Under the pieces are notes generated by a model, which ran no database searches, was not told the DNA's origin, and saw only the letters and a list, made by a program, of their open reading frames with translations. Positions 43,367-51,713 of a stretch of 64,000 nt of DNA are shown one piece after another. Position numbers and translations under genes: made by a program. Positions within the stretch are counted from its first letter, which is position 1. Each line of letters starts with the position of its first letter. The stretch is from NCBI GenBank assembly GCA_963753485.1, contig CAVWCL010000018.1:124001-188000 (forward strand). Reading direction: 5' to 3'. Source of the stretch: CAWDLX01 sp963753485. Lineage in GTDB: Bacteria; Actinomycetota; Actinomycetes; Mycobacteriales; Micromonosporaceae.

Positions 43367-44515
43367 TCATCCCTTCGAAAAGACGACGCTCGAGGTGATC
43401 GGGCTGTAGCAGACGTAGTGCGCAAGCTCGCAATCCGGCACTTGGTTCACCGACTCGCCGCGAATCTGCCGAACTAGCTCGGCGATGTGATTCCACCCCT
43501 GCATATAGCTCTCCGAGGTGTGCCCGCCGCTCGTATTCAGTGGCAGCTCGCCGCCGGGTTCAATGCGGCCGTCCTGCACCCACTCCCACGCTTCGCCGCG
43601 CCCGCAGTACCCGAAGGCTTCGAGGGAGAATAGGATGGTCGGGGTGAAGTTGTCATAGATGGAGGCGACGTCGATGTCGCTGGACCGCAGGCCCGAACCT
43701 GACCAGAGACGGTTCGAAACCTCGACCGCGGATTGCCAGAAGTTGTCGGGGACCTGGTAGGTGGTGGCGAGCGTCGCGGATGCCTCCGTCGCGGTGATAA
43801 GGACGCTCGGTTTGTTCAGGTCGCGCGCCCGCTCCGGGGTGGTGAGGATGACCGCGACAGCTCCGTCGTTGATCAGGCAGTAGTCAAAAAGCCGCAGCGG
43901 CTCGGCGATGAACCGCGAGCTCATGTAGGCCTCGGCCGTCAGCTCGGCGCGCATGACAGCGAGCGGATTATTCATTGCATTCTTCCGGTTGTTCAACGCC
44001 AGCGGAGCCAGCGCACCGTCGGGAACATTGAACGTCTTCATGTAGCGGCTGTAGGCGTGAGCGACGGCGGCCCCCGGGGATGTCATACCGTAGACGTTTT
44101 CGAAGGAGGCTGTCTCCCCCGAGTCCTCACCACCGTAGGTCGCACCGGCCGACCGGCCGTTGTTGCCGTAGATGCATGCGATCGTCTCGGCCATTCCGCA
44201 GGCGATAGCCATCGCCGCCGCCTGGACTGCGACGCCTGAGAAGCGCCCCGAGCCGGCGTACTGCGTGATGTGGCGCAGTTGCCCGGCCTTCATGCCGAGG
44301 ACCGTGCTGAAGTACTGGTAGGAGGGCACCCGGTGGATGCACAGCCCGTCGATCGCGTCCTTCGCTAGACCCGCGTCCTCGAGCGCCCCTTTGAGCGCCC
44401 TCGCTCCGAGGTCCTCCGCGGTCCGGGACTCGTCGCGGTTGCGATACATCTCGCCGAAGTTGACGGAGCCGATGCCGACGATGGCTACCTTGTTCCGCAA
44501 GACGTCGTTGTTCAC
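43367..44515 (-). CDS. Thiolase-like (SCP-x type) protein lacking the usual nucleophile
   Basis: Thiolase-fold protein of 382 aa: VAIVGIGSVNFGE at the N-terminus, AVQAAAMAIACGMAETIACI, YCLINDGAVAVIL, and NTSGGHTSESYMQGWNH near the C-terminus. The acylated cysteine normally found before the SG motif is absent here (YAGSGRFSG). Such nucleophile-less members pair with DUF35 proteins and can act as partners or retro-aldolases in side-chain degradation. The GTG at 44515 has GGGAGG about 9 bp upstream. The neighbouring DUF35 supports a complex. Confidence 0.87.
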   Translation of the reverse strand: MNNDVLRNKVAIVGIGSVNFGEMYRNRDESRTAEDLGARALKGALEDAGLAKDAIDGLCIHRVPSYQYFSTVLGMKAGQLRHITQYAGSGRFSGVAVQAAAMAIACGMAETIACIYGNNGRSAGATYGGEDSGETASFENVYGMTSPGAAVAHAYSRYMKTFNVPDGALAPLALNNRKNAMNNPLAVMRAELTAEAYMSSRFIAEPLRLFDYCLINDGAVAVILTTPERARDLNKPSVLITATEASATLATTYQVPDNFWQSAVEVSNRLWSGSGLRSSDIDVASIYDNFTPTILFSLEAFGYCGRGEAWEWVQDGRIEPGGELPLNTSGGHTSESYMQGWNHIAELVRQIRGESVNQVPDCELAHYVCYSPITSSVVFSKG

Positions 44516-44559
44516 CGACCGAGCCTCCCAAGGCCAGAACTGACGGAAATCGACATCGT

Positions 44560-45519
44560 TCAGAGCGTTCTGTCCACGCTCTTCACACCGACCTTCACCC
44601 GTAACCAGTCGGCGATGGTGTAGAGCGCCAGGATATTGATTGCAAACAGGATCGCCGGGATGGTCGCTTGCCAGGGGGCCACGCTGACGGAGCGCTGGCC
44701 TTGGGCGATCATCTGGCCCCAACTCGACACTGGCGACGGCACACCGAAACCCAGGTAGCTCAGGGCGCCTTCGGTGAGCATGACGGTGGGCAACACGACA
44801 CCGGCGTAGGTGACGATCGACACCAGCGTGCTCGGGAGCAACTCACGCCAAATGATCCGTGCTCCCGAGGCCGCCATGCCTCGAGCGGCCACGATGTATG
44901 ACTTCTCGATTTCGGTTCGACCGATGGCCTGGACCACGCGAATGAATCCGGGGAGCTTCACCAGCGCGATCGCCCAGATGACCTCGAAATAACTCGGCGT
45001 GAAGACCACGGCAAGCGTAAGGAGCAGCAGCACTCCGGGGAGCGACAGGATCACGTTGCATAAGAGGTTGACGAGAAAGTCGACGGCTCCCCGGTAGTAC
45101 ACGGCCAGCAGACCGACCGCACAACCAATGAACAACGAGAGAGCCGTCGCACAGACCGCGATCAGGTAAGATGTCCGTGCACCGAAGACGAGGCGCGAGA
45201 GCATGCTGCGCCCGACGGCATCGAGCCCCAAGAACTCGCTGCCCCAGTGCGGAGGCGTGTTGGGACGGCCGATTGGGAGGACTATGTCCTGGAGTGGCAG
45301 CAGATTTGCTGTTATCGCCAGCAACAGCACGAAGGTAACCCAGGCCGCGGCAAGGATGAGAGCCAGCCTGTTCCGCGGACGTACCCGTCGCGAGTAGAGG
45401 GGTGCACCGAACCCAGGAAGGCGGAAGGCGCCGCGATGACGCTTTCGCGCGTCGAAGGTCGACGTGCCCAGTTCTCGCTGGTCTGCCTCCTGCTTCGTTT
45501 GTTGCCCGACAATGGCCAT
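44560..45519 (-). CDS. ABC importer permease (DppC/OppC type)
   Basis: Inner-membrane permease of 319 aa with about six helices and the DppC-specific N-terminal extension. The EAA motif region reads YIVAARGMAASGARIIWREL, and LTEGALSYLGFGVPSPVSSW is the typical OppC_N/BPD motif. Its ATG shares the A of the preceding TGA (TGATG), so it is coupled to the DppB-type gene. It probably imports the island's substrate together with the lipoprotein at 61975. Confidence 0.92.
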   Translation of the reverse strand: MAIVGQQTKQEADQRELGTSTFDARKRHRGAFRLPGFGAPLYSRRVRPRNRLALILAAAWVTFVLLLAITANLLPLQDIVLPIGRPNTPPHWGSEFLGLDAVGRSMLSRLVFGARTSYLIAVCATALSLFIGCAVGLLAVYYRGAVDFLVNLLCNVILSLPGVLLLLTLAVVFTPSYFEVIWAIALVKLPGFIRVVQAIGRTEIEKSYIVAARGMAASGARIIWRELLPSTLVSIVTYAGVVLPTVMLTEGALSYLGFGVPSPVSSWGQMIAQGQRSVSVAPWQATIPAILFAINILALYTIADWLRVKVGVKSVDRTL

Positions 45520-46475
45520 CACAACACGCTCCGCACTCTGGGATCGAGAACGCGATACGAGAGGTCGACGGCGGTGTTCACTACGGCAAAGAACAGCGCG
45601 ATACAAACGACGGCACCGGTGACGACGGGTATGTCCTTCAACTGGACCGCCCGGTACACGAGGTTTCCGAGACCCGGGACACCAAAGAAGATCTCGACGA
45701 TGATCGATCCACCGAGGAGATTGCCGAACGAAATGCCCGCGACAGTGATGAGGGAGGCGGATGCCGGACGAAGTACATGCCGCGTCATGACGTACCACTC
45801 CGGGAGCCCCCGACTGCGCGCTGCGTTGACGAAGTCCTCATTCAGAAGGCTCACGAGGTCACCCCGGAGCACTCTGAGGAGCGTCGGAGCGAGGTGAAGG
45901 ACGAGGGCGACGACGGGAAGCGTGATGCTCCTAAGGTTCTCGCCCAGCCCTCTCTCGATCGGGACGTAACCCAGCGCCGGAAGCCAGGACAGGTTGACCG
46001 CGAAGATCAGCAACAGGAACACGGCGCTCACAAACGGCGGCGTGGCGTGGGCGACCGATGCCAGGAAAGTAATGAATCGGTCGACCACTCCACCGGGGCG
46101 GCCGGCCGAAACCATCGCCAGGACGATTGCGACAACCAGCGCCACGATCAGCGCCACGATCGCGATCTCGGCTGTCACCGGAACGCGACTGGCGATTAGC
46201 TCGCCAACGGTCGCTCCCCCTTCGTTCGCCCAGGACCCCCCCAGGTTGCCGTGGAGCGCCTGCGAGAGCCAGTTCCAGTACTGGATCCATATGGGGTCGT
46301 TCAGGCCGTGGGACTTATCCCAAGCGTTGGCGAAATCAAGCGGGACGTCACCATATACAGCGAACGCCGGCGACCCCGGGATCAGATTCACAAGCAGCGT
46401 CGTGAAGAACGTCACGAGCAGCATCACCAGGACGATCATGCCGACCCGGCGGGCAACGAAGCGTAGAAGCATCAC
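45519..46475 (-). CDS. ABC importer permease (DppB/OppB type)
   Basis: Inner-membrane permease of 318 aa. Segments include LVNLIPGSPAFAVYGDVPLD, LGGSWANEGGATVGELIASR, FVNAARSRGLPEWYVMTRHV (EAA loop) and ISFGNLLGGSIIVEIFFGVP, all standard for DppB-type proteins. It starts 8 bp after the thioredoxin gene's stop and is coupled to the DppC-type gene. Confidence 0.92.
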   Translation of the reverse strand: MMLLRFVARRVGMIVLVMLLVTFFTTLLVNLIPGSPAFAVYGDVPLDFANAWDKSHGLNDPIWIQYWNWLSQALHGNLGGSWANEGGATVGELIASRVPVTAEIAIVALIVALVVAIVLAMVSAGRPGGVVDRFITFLASVAHATPPFVSAVFLLLIFAVNLSWLPALGYVPIERGLGENLRSITLPVVALVLHLAPTLLRVLRGDLVSLLNEDFVNAARSRGLPEWYVMTRHVLRPASASLITVAGISFGNLLGGSIIVEIFFGVPGLGNLVYRAVQLKDIPVVTGAVVCIALFFAVVNTAVDLSYRVLDPRVRSVL

Positions 46476-46483
46476 CGCACCGA

Positions 46484-46819
46484 CTAGCGATCCAAGAACG
46501 AGTCAATGTCCTGCACGAGCTGGTCGTAGCTGCGGGCACCGCCCAAACGGTGTTTCGGCTGCCCGTCGGCGACGAGTATCAAGGTGGGAATGCTGAATAC
46601 CCCAAGCTCTTCGCAGAGGTCTGGACTGTCGTCGAGGTCTACCTTCAAGATGCGCAACCTCCCAGCGTATTTTGTCCGACATTGCTCGAGCGCTGGATCC
46701 ATCGCCTTACATGGCTCACACCACTCGGCCGTAAAATCCAGCAAGATCGGTCCTGTTGCAGCACTGACTTCGGCGGTGTAGGTCTCATCCGAGACATACT
46801 CGATCAAGTCCTCAGACAT
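46484..46819 (-). CDS. Thioredoxin
   Basis: Thioredoxin of 111 aa with active site FTAEWCEPCKAMDP (WCEPC instead of the usual WCGPC), a conserved cis-proline (FSIPTLI) and normal length. No signal peptide is present, so it is cytoplasmic. The ATG overlaps the stop of the small remnant upstream (TGATG). Together with the thioredoxin reductase at 38354 and the Rdx protein it forms an island-encoded thiol-redox set. Confidence 0.93.
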   Translation of the reverse strand: MSEDLIEYVSDETYTAEVSAATGPILLDFTAEWCEPCKAMDPALEQCRTKYAGRLRILKVDLDDSPDLCEELGVFSIPTLILVADGQPKHRLGGARSYDQLVQDIDSFLDR

Positions 46820-46986
46820 CAGCCGTTCCTCTCAGCGCCTTGGCTCGGAAGACACAGGGGTAGACCCGAGCCGTAACTTACCGATTCGACGGCTGCCACA
46901 ATCACCGCAAATCCGACCGTAGCCTTGACCAGAATCGACCAGGGCCGCCGCCGGCCTCCACTGCTACGGATCAACGTTGCGGGCAT
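46819..46986 (-). pseudogene. Remnant of an ABC substrate-binding lipoprotein gene (signal peptide only)
   Basis: An ATG at 46986 with GAGGAGCGGCAC just upstream opens a 55-codon frame reading MPATLIRSS, then VKATVGFAVIVAAVESVSYG. This matches the start of the intact binding protein at 61975 (MSAMLISG, KATVGLAVIVVGLASASC) and shares its leader DNA. The lipobox cysteine and the whole ligand-binding part are missing. The frame ends in TGA overlapping the thioredoxin ATG, so the rest was deleted, leaving a short membrane peptide coupled to thioredoxin. Whether it is translated for a purpose is unknown. Confidence 0.75.
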
Positions 46987-47120
46987 GTGCCGCTCCTCAA
47001 TGTTGCATAGCGCTCCGGCGAGGGACGCGAACGACAACTTCGTGGCTTGCCGACATATGCGCGGGTCTGATCGCCACCTCGTCAGATATCACCCGTGTGC
47101 GCGCGAAGCACCGCTCTCAA

Positions 47121-48389
47121 TCAGCTCGCCGCTTTGGCGGCTGCCGCAACGGACGGCCTCTTCCATAGGTCGGCGCTGGCGATCGCAGCGCCCTCTCCGA
47201 GCGCGCGGAGCTTCGCCCACTGGACATCGGAGTGCGTGCGCGGGTGGTCCCAGCCTTGGGAGAACCCGCAGTCCACCCCAGCGATCACGTTCTCGCGCCC
47301 AACGTACTGAGTGAAGTTCTTGATTCTCCAGGCGACAAGCTCAGGGTGCTCGACGACGTTCGTCGACTGGGTGATCAGTCCCGGAACAATGACCTTGCCC
47401 TCCGGAAGTTTGATGTCCTTCCAGATCTGGAACTCGTGCTCGTGGCGAGGGCTGGCTGCCTCGAAGCCGTAGGCCCCGACGTTGAGCTTCAGCATGGACT
47501 TAGCCACTTTGCCCATGGGGGTGTTGTTGATGTGCGGTCGGTTGCTGCTCCCGCCACACCAATGCAGGCGTACCCGCTCCGGAGGGATGTCGCGCAGCGC
47601 GTAGTTCTCGATCTCGATCGCGGCGTCGAGCGCCCTGATGATCTCGGCGTCGTCCACCAGCTGGTAGGCGGGGTCCTGCGCGGGACGGTCGAGCTGCAGG
47701 ATGAAGCCGGCCTCCGTGATTGCCTTGTACTCCTCCCGCATCACGTCCGCCAGGGCATACTGGTAAGCCTCCGTGCTCGGGTAAAATTCGAGCACGTTGA
47801 GGTCGGCCCGCGTCATGTTCGTGGGCGTGACCGCGGAGATGAACGCATCCGCCACGTCGAGCCCGTTGAGGGCGGCGCGCAGGTTGGCGATGTCGCGCTT
47901 GACCGCGGTGTCGTCGTACGAGATGGGTCCGACGAGCTTGTAGACCACGACCTTGTTGAAGCCTCGCTTGCTCCGCAGCGCCGCGATCTCGCTCATGTCG
48001 ACCTCGACCGGCAACCACGAGAACTGGGCCGCGGCGTAGTACTGAGAGTAGAAGCCGGGGAACTGCTCCCACTCGCCCTTGGGTCCGCGGAACCCGTCGA
48101 ATGGGTTCTCCTCCCCCTTCTTGATTTCGTAGCGTTCGAGCCCGACGATCCGTTCGCCGATATACGTCCGGAAGTCGTGGCGCGAGTACTCGCCATCGTT
48201 CGGGATGTCAACCCCCGCCTCTGCCTGACGCCGGACGACCTCGGCGATGCCGGAGGTGACGGTCTCCTGGAACTTCTCCTCGTCCATCGGCTTGCCCAGA
48301 GTCCGGTCCCTCATGGCTTCGATGAGCGCCAACGTACGAACGAGGCTTCCGGAATGAGTGGTCAGAATCCGGTCGGTGCTGCCGTTCAT
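47121..48389 (-). CDS. MetE-like zinc methyltransferase
   Basis: Protein of 422 aa with the catalytic barrel of cobalamin-independent methionine synthase. The zinc site is intact: RLHWCGGSSN (His, Cys), Glu in YGFEAASP and Cys in GVDCGFSQ. It is longer than and only distantly similar to the core-MetE protein at 24014. The ATG at 48389 has GAGGAG 5 bp upstream; GTG 48422 is less likely. It leads the leftward unit behind operator copy 2. It may transfer a methyl group from a xenobiotic or methyl-THF to homocysteine or another thiol; this is not determinable from sequence. Confidence 0.85.
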   Translation of the reverse strand: MNGSTDRILTTHSGSLVRTLALIEAMRDRTLGKPMDEEKFQETVTSGIAEVVRRQAEAGVDIPNDGEYSRHDFRTYIGERIVGLERYEIKKGEENPFDGFRGPKGEWEQFPGFYSQYYAAAQFSWLPVEVDMSEIAALRSKRGFNKVVVYKLVGPISYDDTAVKRDIANLRAALNGLDVADAFISAVTPTNMTRADLNVLEFYPSTEAYQYALADVMREEYKAITEAGFILQLDRPAQDPAYQLVDDAEIIRALDAAIEIENYALRDIPPERVRLHWCGGSSNRPHINNTPMGKVAKSMLKLNVGAYGFEAASPRHEHEFQIWKDIKLPEGKVIVPGLITQSTNVVEHPELVAWRIKNFTQYVGRENVIAGVDCGFSQGWDHPRTHSDVQWAKLRALGEGAAIASADLWKRPSVAAAAKAAS

Positions 48390-48956
48390 AACTCTCCTCG
48401 TGCGGTCATGGTTCTTGTCCACGAGCCTGCGCGTGCGATGGCTCGCCGTGCTGCATAGAGGACTCCCTGCAGCTTCTCCGCCGCAACGTCGGCGTGAGGT
48501 TGGCTATACCTCTGCTGTGGATCCTCTGGGGGGCGTCGAGTGCCATCGACATCGGTGCTGGTGGCGTCGGTGACATCGAGTTAGCCCACTTCGGTGACCG
48601 GTACGACCCTGACTCCAGGGCGACATTGATGGTGATAGAAGTTGTTCGGCTAGGACGGTATGCGCGCATCCTGACAGCTTGGGACGGTACAGATGACCCT
48701 CGGGTCTGCCCTTCCTTGGGCTGAACCATAAGTCGGTTCGCTACCGATGTCAACAGTTTCGTTGACGACTGGTAGCTCTCGGCGAGCGGTTGTGAACCAC
48801 GCGGCCACACGGCCAGGACCTCGCCGGTTGGTCTCGAATATGCGGCCATCGGCGGCCCAAGCAACGCTGTTTATCAGCAACAGACGCTGGGGGTGATCGT
48901 CACCGAGGAACGTCACGATTGGCATGCGATCGGCGCCATCGACGGAGATTGTCCCC
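48390..48956. other. Regulatory stretch between the MetE-like gene and the IS110 element
   Basis: About 570 bp without a convincing gene. It contains operator copy 2 (48749-48766). A minus-strand frame at 48650-48925 begins with a protein-like MPIVTFLGDDHPQRLLLINS but then loses character and overlaps the operator; I treat it as a possible remnant at most. Confidence 0.35.
48749..48766 (-). promoter_or_regulatory. Operator-like inverted repeat, copy 2
   Basis: GTCAAC (48749-48754), AGTTTC, GTTGAC (48761-48766). The flanks GAT on the left and GACT on the right are shared with copy 1, giving a near-identical stretch of about 24 bp. It is 360 bp upstream of the MetE-like gene, whose unit runs leftward. 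Confidence 0.7.
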
Positions 48957-50462
48957 TAGACGGTATGAGGGTCCTGGTTGACGAGGCCGGGGCCTCGCTC
49001 GTAAGTTGACGTGGATTGCCGGCGAGGAGTTGGCCTCGTCGGCACCACATTTGCCGGAGGCCCCTGAGGGTTCAGTGAGCGTACGAGTGTTGGTCTGGAT
49101 GTGCACGCACGGTCGATCGTGGGCTGCGGGTTGGACACGGTGACGGGGCGGATCACGCAGCGGCGCTCGTTCCGTCGGCAGAGGCGGTGTTGGACTGGCT
49201 GCGCGAGCTGCCGCACCCGTCGCGGTCGCCTACGAGGCCGGTCCGACCGGTTTCGACTCACCCCGGCAGCTGACCGCTGGCGGGGTGCGGTGTGTGATCG
49301 CGGCGCCGTCGAAGCTGCAGCGACCGGCGGCGGATCGGATCAAGACCGATGCCCGGATGCGTTGCATCTGGCCCGGTTGCTGCGGATGGAGCAGATCGTC
49401 GAGGTCCGGGTTCCGGGCGTGGAGCAGGAAGCCGCACGGGACTTGGTCCGCGCCCGCGACGATGTCCGGGGTGATCTGATGCGGTGCCGGCACGGGTTGT
49501 CCAAGCTGTTGCTGCGCCACGGCATCGTCTCCTCCGGCGGGACGGCATGGACCAGCGCCCACGAGACGTGGCTGCGCGGGGCAGCAGTTCGGCGACCGCG
49601 GCATCCAGCTCGCCTTCGACGCCGACCTCGAGGCCATGCTGCTCGCGGTCGACCGCCGGGACCGCCTGGACACAGCCGTCACCGAGATGGCCGGGGACAG
49701 CGAGTACACCGCCCTGGTGCGGCGGTTGAGCTGCCTGCGCGGGGTATCCACGCTGACCGCGTTCGGGTTGGCGGTCGCGGTCGGCGACTGGCACCGTTTC
49801 ACCGGCGCCACGATCGGCGCCTACCTCGGCCTGGTCCCTACCGAATCGTCCTCCGGGCGGCAGCGGTCGCAAGGCTCGATCACCAAGGCCGGCAACACCC
49901 ACTGCCGCCGGCTGCTGGTCGAGGCGGCCTGGCACCACCACCGCACCTACCGCACCCCGAGCGCGACCATGCGGGCCCGAGGGAGACTCGCCACCCCGGC
50001 CGCGACGCCCGTGGTCACGCCGGTAACCACCGGCCGCACCAGCGTTGGCAGACGTTCGTGGCCCGCATCAAGAAACCGGTCATCGCCAACGTCGCCGTCG
50101 CCCGCGAGCTGGCCGGCTGGTGCTGGTCGCTGGCGGTCCTCGACGACTGACCGTCGAACCAGCCACCCATGAGCAGCCAGGCGGTGACGGCCGGACGTGG
50201 CAGCGCGTGGAGCGACCCGCGGCTGAACTATGAGCAGCAACGCTTCGGCGGCGCCACGCTCGTTCCCAAGACCAGCGAGACGCTCCAGCCGAACAGCCCG
50301 TACTGCTGGTAACCAACCCGCGCATATCAGTCTGACCGCGCGCCGCCAAGACACGCTCACGACCGACCCCACCGCCTGCCCCAGAAGCCCGAAACGGCGC
50401 CCGGACCCACCGGCCCGGACGCCGCTACACCCTGCCCCTTGACAGAACTGCCCTACATATCA
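48957..50462 (+). mobile_element. IS110-family insertion sequence, decayed
   Basis: About 1.5 kb. The interior encodes an IS110-type transposase in several broken frames. The tail after the transposase (DPRLNYEQQRFGG then proline/arginine-rich text, ending near CTACATATCAG) is of the kind that follows such transposases. IS110 elements lack terminal inverted repeats, so the ends given are estimates from the change in sequence character. Confidence 0.65.
49091..50150 (+). pseudogene. IS110-family transposase, multiple frameshifts
   Basis: DEDD transposase in pieces. The first piece has VGLDVHARSIVGCGLDT, a middle piece in another frame has VRCVIAAPSKLQRPAADRIK, and the next has LHLARLLRMEQIVEVRVPG. 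The C-terminal Transposase_20 domain has VRRLSCLRGVSTLTAFGLAV, TGATIGAYLGLVPTESSSG and SITKAGNTHCRRLLVEAAWH. A last shift leads to FVARIKKPVIANVAVARELA. At least three frameshifts make it inactive. Confidence 0.85.
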
Positions 50463-50506
50463 GGTCTATCGTTGCGCGCTTACCGGCGGTGAGGGTTCTC
50501 GATGCG

Positions 50507-51460
50507 TCAGAGCCGCAGCTCGGCCAGCGGCCCCAGCAGCTCGTCCAGGCGCGTCTCCGCACCGACCAGTCCCTGCTCCAACGCGTAGCCGTGGAGCAAC
50601 TCGAGGGCGGGCAGCATCGCGGGAAAGCCGATGGGCCACGGATCGAAGCCCTCGTCGCCCAACCAGGCGTCGCGTTCGGGCGTCTCGCTCGCGCGGCTCT
50701 CGGCCCTGGCCTGCGTGACCAGTTCGACGATGTCGACCGCGCGGTCCAGGACCGCGGGGTCATCCCGGGCGACGAGCACGTGGTTGATCGGGACGAAACC
50801 GTGGTCACGGACCCAATCGCGGTCGGCGGCCACCGGGTCCTCGAAAACGCACGCCAGGTCGGGCGCAGCGTCCTCAGGGCCGAGCACCGCGGCCGTCGCC
50901 GTTCCATCGCGCAGCACCGCCACCGGGCGCCGTCCGTCCGAGATCCGGATGGCGTTCGCCGGGTCGGGCGCTCCCGGGACGTGCGATGGGCCGGTCGTCA
51001 GCCACGTCAGCTCCGCATCGGTGACACCGAACCGCTCCGCCAGCATGCCGCGCAGCCACACGCCGGTGGTCTGGGCATAGGAGCGGATCGCGATCCGGCT
51101 GCCCGAAAGGTCGGCCGCGGTTACCCAACCATTTGCCGGCGCGTATGTCAGCGCCTCGTGTTGCGAACGGGCGAGCAGGACGACCGGAAGTAGGGCGAGG
51201 GCGTGTCCGGCGGCCCTCGCTTGGAGGTACGTCGCGATTGCCATTTCGGAGAAGTCATACGGCTGCTCGCGGACCATTGCGGGAAACTCGACGGAGATCG
51301 CGCCACGCGGCGCCACTAACCGCACGCGGCATCGGGCGAGTCGCGCGCGGTCTGCCCGCAGGGAGTCCAGATGGCGGTGCGGGCCGACCAAGAGGGTTAC
51401 GTCCTTCGTAGCTCCGTCCTCACCATCGAAGGCTGTGATGGACTCAGCCGGCTCATACAC
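50507..51460 (-). CDS. 4,5-dihydroxyphthalate decarboxylase-like (Pht5 family) protein
   Basis: Protein of 317 aa with a periplasmic-binding-protein-like fold. MVREQPYDFSEMAIATYLQA, ALALLPVVLLARSQHEALTY, ADLSGSRIAIRSYAQTTGVW and LRGMLAERFGVTDAELTW match the Pht5 family, which decarboxylates 4,5-dihydroxyphthalate to protocatechuate. No signal peptide is visible, which favours an enzyme rather than a binding protein. The GTG at 51460 is only 2 bp from an inverted repeat, so the transcript may be leaderless. It is divergent from the GntR gene. The true substrate may be another aromatic acid. Confidence 0.75.
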   Translation of the reverse strand: MYEPAESITAFDGEDGATKDVTLLVGPHRHLDSLRADRARLARCRVRLVAPRGAISVEFPAMVREQPYDFSEMAIATYLQARAAGHALALLPVVLLARSQHEALTYAPANGWVTAADLSGSRIAIRSYAQTTGVWLRGMLAERFGVTDAELTWLTTGPSHVPGAPDPANAIRISDGRRPVAVLRDGTATAAVLGPEDAAPDLACVFEDPVAADRDWVRDHGFVPINHVLVARDDPAVLDRAVDIVELVTQARAESRASETPERDAWLGDEGFDPWPIGFPAMLPALELLHGYALEQGLVGAETRLDELLGPLAELRL

Positions 51461-51461
51461 A

Positions 51462-51476
51462 ACATAGTTTCTATGT
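51462..51476 (-). promoter_or_regulatory. Inverted repeat abutting the Pht5-like start
   Basis: ACATAG, TTT, CTATGT: a perfect 6-bp inverted repeat with a 3-bp centre, ending 1 bp before the GTG start. It could be an operator overlapping a leaderless promoter. Confidence 0.45.
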
Positions 51477-51508
51477 GAATAGGCGCGACTCTACGAGGGC
51501 CGTCCCAG

Positions 51509-51520
51509 ATTGTCAACGTT
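51509..51520. promoter_or_regulatory. TGTCAAC-type half operator in the divergent region
   Basis: ATTGTCAACGTT lies between the Pht5-like and GntR genes. It shares TTGTCAAC with the palindrome at 31882 and with the larger repeats, so it may be a degenerate site used for autoregulation by the GntR protein. Confidence 0.35.
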
Positions 51521-51713
51521 ATTGCCCACACAATGTCCGGTTTGACGCAAGTCGTGCCGATGCCCGCGCCCCCGCCCGCCAGGGCGTTGGGTGAAGAAGG
51601 ATCGAGCGGCAACGTGCGAGACACGCACGCGCGGCGTCCATTCGTCAGCGTCGCCCACTATGCTGTGGTCACGATTGTTAGTAGAGTCCGCCGCTTAGGG
51701 ACGAGGACAGAGC

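Noticed and set aside
47232..48458. A 408-codon plus-strand open frame opposite the MetE-like gene
   Set aside because: It is antisense to a protein with an intact zinc site and a good ribosome-binding site; no domain is recognisable.
48650..48925. Minus-strand small gene starting MPIVTFLGDD
   Set aside because: Only the first about 30 residues look protein-like, no strong ribosome-binding site is visible, and the frame runs through operator copy 2.
49091..50150. Programmed frameshifting in the IS110 transposase
   Set aside because: There are at least three shifts in both directions at non-slippery places, and IS110 transposases are normally a single frame; decay is simpler.
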